Assembly: GCA_964398195.1 (NCBI GenBank)
Contig: CAYNLW010000026.1
Coordinates: 1-17,196 of the forward strand
Source: RFPI01 sp964398195
GTDB taxonomy: Bacteria > Pseudomonadota > Gammaproteobacteria > Burkholderiales > Methylophilaceae
DNA length: 17,196 nucleotides
Reading direction: 5' to 3'
Shown here: piece after piece, positions 13,926 to 17,196 of the stretch
Position numbering within the stretch: position 1 is the first letter of the stretch
How the letters are laid out: each line of letters starts with the position of its first letter
The notes under the pieces: model-generated
Seen by the model: the letters and a program-made list of their open reading frames with translations, nothing else
What the model was told of the DNA's origin: nothing
Database searches by the model: none
Made by a program: the position numbers and the translations under genes

Positions 13926-14010
13926 CTGAGATTTTACTCTTATTTTGAGCTACAGGGATTTACAAAACGAATTTCAATGCACCGCTCATCGGCCAGCGAG
14001 ACGATGATGA

Positions 14011-14322
14011 TTATTTTGCAAATAATTGATTTTGCGGAGCTAGCGCTTCGTCTAATTGACCTTCAAGTTCAACCACTTGTTGTCTTAATTGCATTGAATT
14101 ATCTGTGCCATTTTGCGCAGTCAGTAGTTCATAAGCGATATTCAGACCTGCCATAATGGCGATTCTGTCTTGCCCACTGACTTTGCCTGCTTGTTGAATT
14201 TCGCGCATTTTTTCGTCTAAATACTGCGCAGCTGCCAATAAGTTTTTTTGCTCGTTGTCTGGACAAACAACGCTAAAGTCGCGCCCTAGAACGGAAAATT
14301 CTAATGTCGAAGATTTGCTCAT
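14011..14322 (-). CDS. zapA: Cell division protein ZapA
   Basis: ZapA binds FtsZ and bundles its filaments at the division site. The 103-residue product has the family N-terminal globular part (LEFSVLGRDFSVVCPDNEQKNLLAAAQYLDEKM) and GQDRIAIMAGLNIAYELL, followed by a C-terminal coiled coil (LRQQVVELEGQLDEAL). Its ATG overlaps the stop of the upstream coiled-coil gene by four bases, so the two are translationally coupled. 6S RNA lies about 85 bases downstream on the same strand. Confidence 0.93.
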   Translation of the reverse strand: MSKSSTLEFSVLGRDFSVVCPDNEQKNLLAAAQYLDEKMREIQQAGKVSGQDRIAIMAGLNIAYELLTAQNGTDNSMQLRQQVVELEGQLDEALAPQNQLFAK

Positions 14323-14522
14323 AGCACCGCCTCAGGTAAATCAGCAATAAGTTGCTCTACGCGATCTGATGCTTGATGAATTTTTTCTTGCAACAGTAAA
14401 TTTTCCTTTTGCGCCTGAGCAAGCGAGTTTTTCAGCGCAAGATTTTCTTGTGCGAGCTGATTCTTCAGCTCAATCAACTGATGCAATTTTTGCGCTAAGC
14501 GATTTAATTCTTTTTCCATCAT
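14319..14522 (-). CDS. Small coiled-coil protein, ZapB-like (TIGR02449 type)
   Basis: A 67-residue, almost wholly helical protein with continuous heptads (LNRLAQKLHQLIELKNQL, then ENLALKNSLAQAQKENLLL). It is of the type encoded just upstream of zapA in many beta- and gammaproteobacteria and resembles ZapB, a partner of ZapA at the Z ring; that role is inferred. The start is the ATG at 14522 or the adjacent one at 14519. An upstream in-frame TTG at 14555 is rejected because it coincides with a -35 hexamer. There is no ribosome-binding site, and the promoter would place the RNA start at or within a few bases of the ATG. Its end overlaps zapA by four bases. Confidence 0.82.
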   Translation of the reverse strand: MMEKELNRLAQKLHQLIELKNQLAQENLALKNSLAQAQKENLLLQEKIHQASDRVEQLIADLPEAVL

Positions 14523-14525
14523 GAA

Positions 14526-14555
14526 ACTATAATTGTTAAAAGCTTTTTTAGTCAA
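14526..14555 (-). promoter_or_regulatory. Promoter of the zapB-like/zapA unit
   Basis: On the minus strand TTGACT (14555-14550) and TATAGT (14531-14526) are separated by 18 bp, a good sigma70 pair. The -10 ends three bases before the first ATG (14522), so transcription is expected to begin at or just inside the start codons. Confidence 0.72.
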
Positions 14556-14630
14556 TCATTAACAGCCTATTTTGCAAGTAATTTCCTGAATAGGCGCAAA
14601 TCTTTTCCAACTTACATTCAACAATCTCGT

Positions 14631-14636
14631 TATAAT
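14631..14636 (+). promoter_or_regulatory. -10 element of the riboswitch-btuB transcript
   Basis: A perfect TATAAT just before the cobalamin riboswitch; the RNA would start near 14643. No convincing -35 was found at the usual distance. Confidence 0.6.
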
Positions 14637-14642
14637 GCTGAT

Positions 14643-14875
14643 TAGTTGTTAGGTGTCTTACTGACTAATCTGTTGGTAAGGTGAAACTGGGAAATAGGTG
14701 AGCAAAACGATGTACGCAAAGCCTATGCTGCCCCCGCAACGGTAAGTGTTGTAGATTTGCTTAAGCCACTGAGCATCGCTTGGGAAGGCGCAAATCATAT
14801 CCTCACAAGCCCGGAGACCGGCCTAAACAACCAAGCAGATGGAAATTCCGCGGGGTGACGGTTCCTGGAGTAAGA
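14643..14875 (+). promoter_or_regulatory. Cobalamin riboswitch
   Basis: The leader of btuB carries the hallmarks of the adenosylcobalamin-class aptamer: the GGTGAAACTGGGAA segment (14480s+200, at 14680-14693), TGCTGCCCCCGCAACGGTAAG (14727-14745, central core), GCCACTG (14765-14771), and the B12 box AGCCCGGAGACCGGCCT (14808-14824). A conserved-looking GCGGGGTG follows at 14850-14857, inside a possible hairpin closed by GGAA and TTCC (14841-14865). With B12 bound it should lower btuB expression. The start codon lies about 125 bases beyond the aptamer, so the switching mechanism cannot be read with certainty. Boundaries are approximate. Confidence 0.93.
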
Positions 14876-14962
14876 CATTCATTACTTCAAGTTGTATATA
14901 AACTACCAAAAGTTGCTTATTTACTCTCCTTAGCCTTGCCATCATTCCCATCTTTTTTAGAC

Positions 14963-14980
14963 GCGCACGGGGACGTACGC
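14963..14980 (+). promoter_or_regulatory. Hairpin just upstream of the btuB ribosome-binding site
   Basis: GCGCACG and CGTACGC can pair (six pairs, one mismatch) around the loop GGGA. The hairpin ends 9 bases before AGGGA (14990-14994). No T tract follows, so it is not a terminator. It could be part of the riboswitch expression platform or simply stabilise the leader. Confidence 0.4.
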
Positions 14981-15000
14981 ATTTAATTCAGGGAAATATA

Positions 15001-16863
15001 ATGAAAAAATCAACAATCAGCGGGCTAATTAGCCTGCTTTTAAGCACGCCTAGCTTCGCTACTTCCATTTATGGTGATGATGTTGTAGTCAGTGCTACTC
15101 GTTCTGCAACACCGAGAGAATCTTTAGTAGCTGATGTATCAGTGGTAACGCAAGAAGATATTCGCCAGAGTGGCGCTTTAACGCTAACTGATGTATTACG
15201 AACACAATCTAGCATTGAAATCCAATCTAACGGCGGCATAGGTCAAGTCTCCGCAGTCCATCTTCGCGGTAATAGCTCGCAATCGGCAGTGGTTTTATTA
15301 GATGGAATTAGAATAGGCTCGGCCACAGTTGGGCTGACTGCTTTTGAACGTATTCCAGTTGAGCAAATTGAGCGTATCGAAATTGTGCGTGGCGCTACTT
15401 CAAGCTTATATGGTTCAGATGCAATTGGCGGTGTTATTCAGATTTTCACCAAAAAAGCCTCTAACAAACCTAGCCTAAATTTATTTGCTGGCTATGGCAC
15501 TTATAACACCAGAGAAACTAGTCTTGGTTTTGCCAATAAAATTGAGCAGACCAGTTTCTCTTTCAATCTGTTCAATACAGAATCGGATAGTTTTTCTACA
15601 TTGAGAAAAAAAGACGGGGTGAATGACGATCGCGATCCCTATCGCAATCTAACATTTTCTGCCAATTTGTCGCACCAAATTACGCAAGGTCATGATGTTG
15701 GCTTGTCCTATTTTAATAGTAATAATAATCTGCATTTCGATGATGATAGCTTGTTCCGGGCAAAAATCCGCTCCGCACAAACCAGCTTTTCCATGTTTAG
15801 TCATAATCAGATAACTGATAACTGGCTGAGTAAAATTAAAATTGGCGAAAGTAAAGACAGTATCAGAAGCCAAGGCAGTTTTTCAGGACTTTCCATCGCC
15901 ACCACGCACCAAAGACAATATACTTGGCTCAATGATTTTAGCCTCCCATTAGGTCTTCTTACTTTGGGTTTAGAACGCTTGGAACAACGCGTAGATGGCA
16001 ATCCTGGCAATGTCTCGTATCAAAAAGAATCACGTGATAATAACGGTTATTTTGCGGTTTATGCTGTAAACCATTCAGGACATAACCTACAGTTGAGCGC
16101 GCGGCGCGACTATAACTCGCAGTTTGGGCAATATAGTACTGGCAATGTCGCTTATGGCTATCAATTTACAGAGCGCTTTAGAGCTTTTGGTAGTGTAGGG
16201 ACGGCTTTCAGAGCTCCTACTTTTAATGATTTATATTGGCCATTTCAAAGCTTTGGTTCATGGGGAAGCTACCAAGGTAATCCTAATTTAGTACCAGAAA
16301 AATCCACTAACCGAGAAATCTCTTTGGTTTATGATCAAGGCCACCACAGACTGTCAGCAACAGTTTTCCACAACAAAGTGAGGGATTTAATTGTGCCTGC
16401 ACAGGGCTTATTTGATGACTTCCCGATTAATGCAGGTGAAGCCACAATCAAGGGCGTGAATTTCGCCTATGAAGGCTGGGTGGATAATTTTCACATCAAA
16501 GCTAGCGCTGATGTGCAAAGCCCGCGCAATGATGACACCAACTTATTGCTTACCAGACGCTCGCAACACTACGGTGCGTTCGCATTGGGTTATCGTTGGG
16601 ACGGATGGAATTTTCTTGCTGAAGTGATAGGCTCAGGAGATCGCTATGATGATGCTGCCAATACAAGAAAATTGGACGGTTATGCGCTTATGAATTTAAC
16701 TGCGCGTTATCAAATCAACCCAGAACTTAGCCTGCAAATGAAGGCAAATAATATTTTTGATAAGGAATATGCTTTATCCACTTTATTTGGCACACCGTTC
16801 AACACCCCAGGGGCTAACTTATTTATTGGCCTAAGATATAGCCCTGACATTAACACGCAATAA
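15001..16863 (+). CDS. btuB: Vitamin B12 outer-membrane receptor BtuB
   Basis: TonB-dependent importer of cobalamin. The 620-residue product has a signal peptide (cleavage likely after SFA, residue 20) and a TonB box (DDVVVSAT, about 27-34). The plug follows with VHLRGNSSQSAVVLLDGIRIG and ERIEIVRGATSSLYGSDAIGGVIQIFTKK, then a barrel with the late FGSVGTAFRAPTFNDLYWP and KANNIFDKEYALS segments common to BtuB and FepA-like receptors. AGGGA lies 6 bases before the ATG. The B12 riboswitch upstream settles the ligand. The protein does not end in the usual aromatic residue: seven residues (SPDINTQ) follow the last barrel-like strand (LFIGLRY). A BtuM-like gene starts 42 bases later. Confidence 0.95.
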   Translation: MKKSTISGLISLLLSTPSFATSIYGDDVVVSATRSATPRESLVADVSVVTQEDIRQSGALTLTDVLRTQSSIEIQSNGGIGQVSAVHLRGNSSQSAVVLLDGIRIGSATVGLTAFERIPVEQIERIEIVRGATSSLYGSDAIGGVIQIFTKKASNKPSLNLFAGYGTYNTRETSLGFANKIEQTSFSFNLFNTESDSFSTLRKKDGVNDDRDPYRNLTFSANLSHQITQGHDVGLSYFNSNNNLHFDDDSLFRAKIRSAQTSFSMFSHNQITDNWLSKIKIGESKDSIRSQGSFSGLSIATTHQRQYTWLNDFSLPLGLLTLGLERLEQRVDGNPGNVSYQKESRDNNGYFAVYAVNHSGHNLQLSARRDYNSQFGQYSTGNVAYGYQFTERFRAFGSVGTAFRAPTFNDLYWPFQSFGSWGSYQGNPNLVPEKSTNREISLVYDQGHHRLSATVFHNKVRDLIVPAQGLFDDFPINAGEATIKGVNFAYEGWVDNFHIKASADVQSPRNDDTNLLLTRRSQHYGAFALGYRWDGWNFLAEVIGSGDRYDDAANTRKLDGYALMNLTARYQINPELSLQMKANNIFDKEYALSTLFGTPFNTPGANLFIGLRYSPDINTQ

Positions 16864-16905
16864 TAATGTCGCGATACAATATGATTTGAATCTACGGAGA
16901 ACAAA

Positions 16906-17196
16906 ATGTTTGCAATACTAAATTCCAATATCCTTGGCTGCTTGTTATTAGCCTTACTACTCATCACCCGTGCCAGTCATTTCGGCACCAGCGCACTGCT
17001 ACCTGATGCCAGCATCGCCTGTTTCTTTCTTCTAGGTGCTTACAGCGCCAAAGCTCGCTGGTTTGTTATGGCATTGATACTCGCTGTGGCAATTGACCTA
17101 GTGGTAACGCGACTGATGATAGTGTCAGATTATTGTATGTCCCCAGGCTATTGGGGATTAATTCTTGTATACGGTATGGTTTGGATGATAGGTCGA
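16906..17196 (+). CDS. btuM: BtuM-like inner-membrane cobalamin transporter (3' end outside window)
   Basis: Only 97 codons are present and the frame runs off the window. The product is strongly hydrophobic: helices at about residues 8-21, 35-47, 52-67 and 84 onwards. BtuM proteins are solitary ECF-type S components that move B12 across the inner membrane in Gram-negatives lacking a full transporter. The Thiobacillus denitrificans protein has a cysteine that ligands the cobalt and takes part in decyanation. Here Cys77 in the loop SDYCMSPGYW is at about that place, as I recall the family. GGAGA lies 5 bases before the ATG. The position behind btuB, under a B12 riboswitch, supports the call; family membership rests on context and on this motif. 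Confidence 0.75.
   Translation, partial: MFAILNSNILGCLLLALLLITRASHFGTSALLPDASIACFFLLGAYSAKARWFVMALILAVAIDLVVTRLMIVSDYCMSPGYWGLILVYGMVWMIGR

Noticed and set aside
14780..14986. A 68-codon open frame on + between the riboswitch core and btuB
   Set aside because: It runs through the B12 box and conserved riboswitch bases, starts inside the aptamer without a ribosome-binding site, and has no recognisable protein pattern.

Overview
The window looks like ordinary chromosome from a betaproteobacterium of moderate GC content. The gene set and the protein sequences suggest the Nitrosomonadales/Methylophilaceae (methylotroph) neighbourhood. That placement is inferred from protein resemblance and from two arrangements: zapB-like/zapA/6S RNA/EVE gene, and a B12 riboswitch in front of btuB and a btuM-like gene. 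No insertion sequence, prophage, CRISPR array, tRNA or rRNA was found.

Layout. (1) 2-1083: the 3' end of xerC, then an iron superoxide dismutase (sodB) with a strong terminator. (2) 1138-5260: a same-strand run of a family 2 glycosyltransferase, a small conserved hypothetical, a small secreted His/Cys-rich protein, a ZnuD-like TonB-dependent receptor and yggX, closed by a hairpin terminator. (3) 5228-9723: a polyphosphate block. ppk1 (+) and phoU-ppx (-) converge, and each transcription unit starts at a well-formed Pho box. (4) 9763-12037: rpiA (-) and ilvA (+) diverge from a short AT-rich region. (5) 12165-13266: a periplasmic beta-propeller protein and a bidirectional terminator. (6) 13272-14555, minus strand: a zapB-like coiled-coil gene, zapA, 6S RNA and an EVE-domain gene. 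(7) 14631-17196: a cobalamin riboswitch, btuB, and the start of a membrane protein that looks like the B12 transporter BtuM.

How the parts fit. Three metal or cofactor uptake and handling themes appear: zinc (ZnuD-like receptor plus a His/Cys secreted protein), iron and oxidative stress (SodB, YggX) and cobalamin (riboswitch, BtuB, BtuM-like). The clearest regulatory story is phosphate. The polyphosphate kinase promoter carries three TGTCAT repeats at exact 11-bp spacing. The phoU-ppx promoter carries four half-sites at 11/10/11-bp spacing. In both, the -10 hexamer lies 10 bp beyond the corresponding half-site. Synthesis and breakdown of polyphosphate would then answer to the same PhoB signal, although pst and phoBR are not in this window.

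I see no wholly new multi-gene system. The most interesting items are the paired Pho boxes, a Pho box embedded in the preceding terminator, the ppk1/ppx stop codons sharing one CTAG, the 6S RNA-EVE arrangement, a probably leaderless zapB-like mRNA, and the BtuM candidate with its cysteine.
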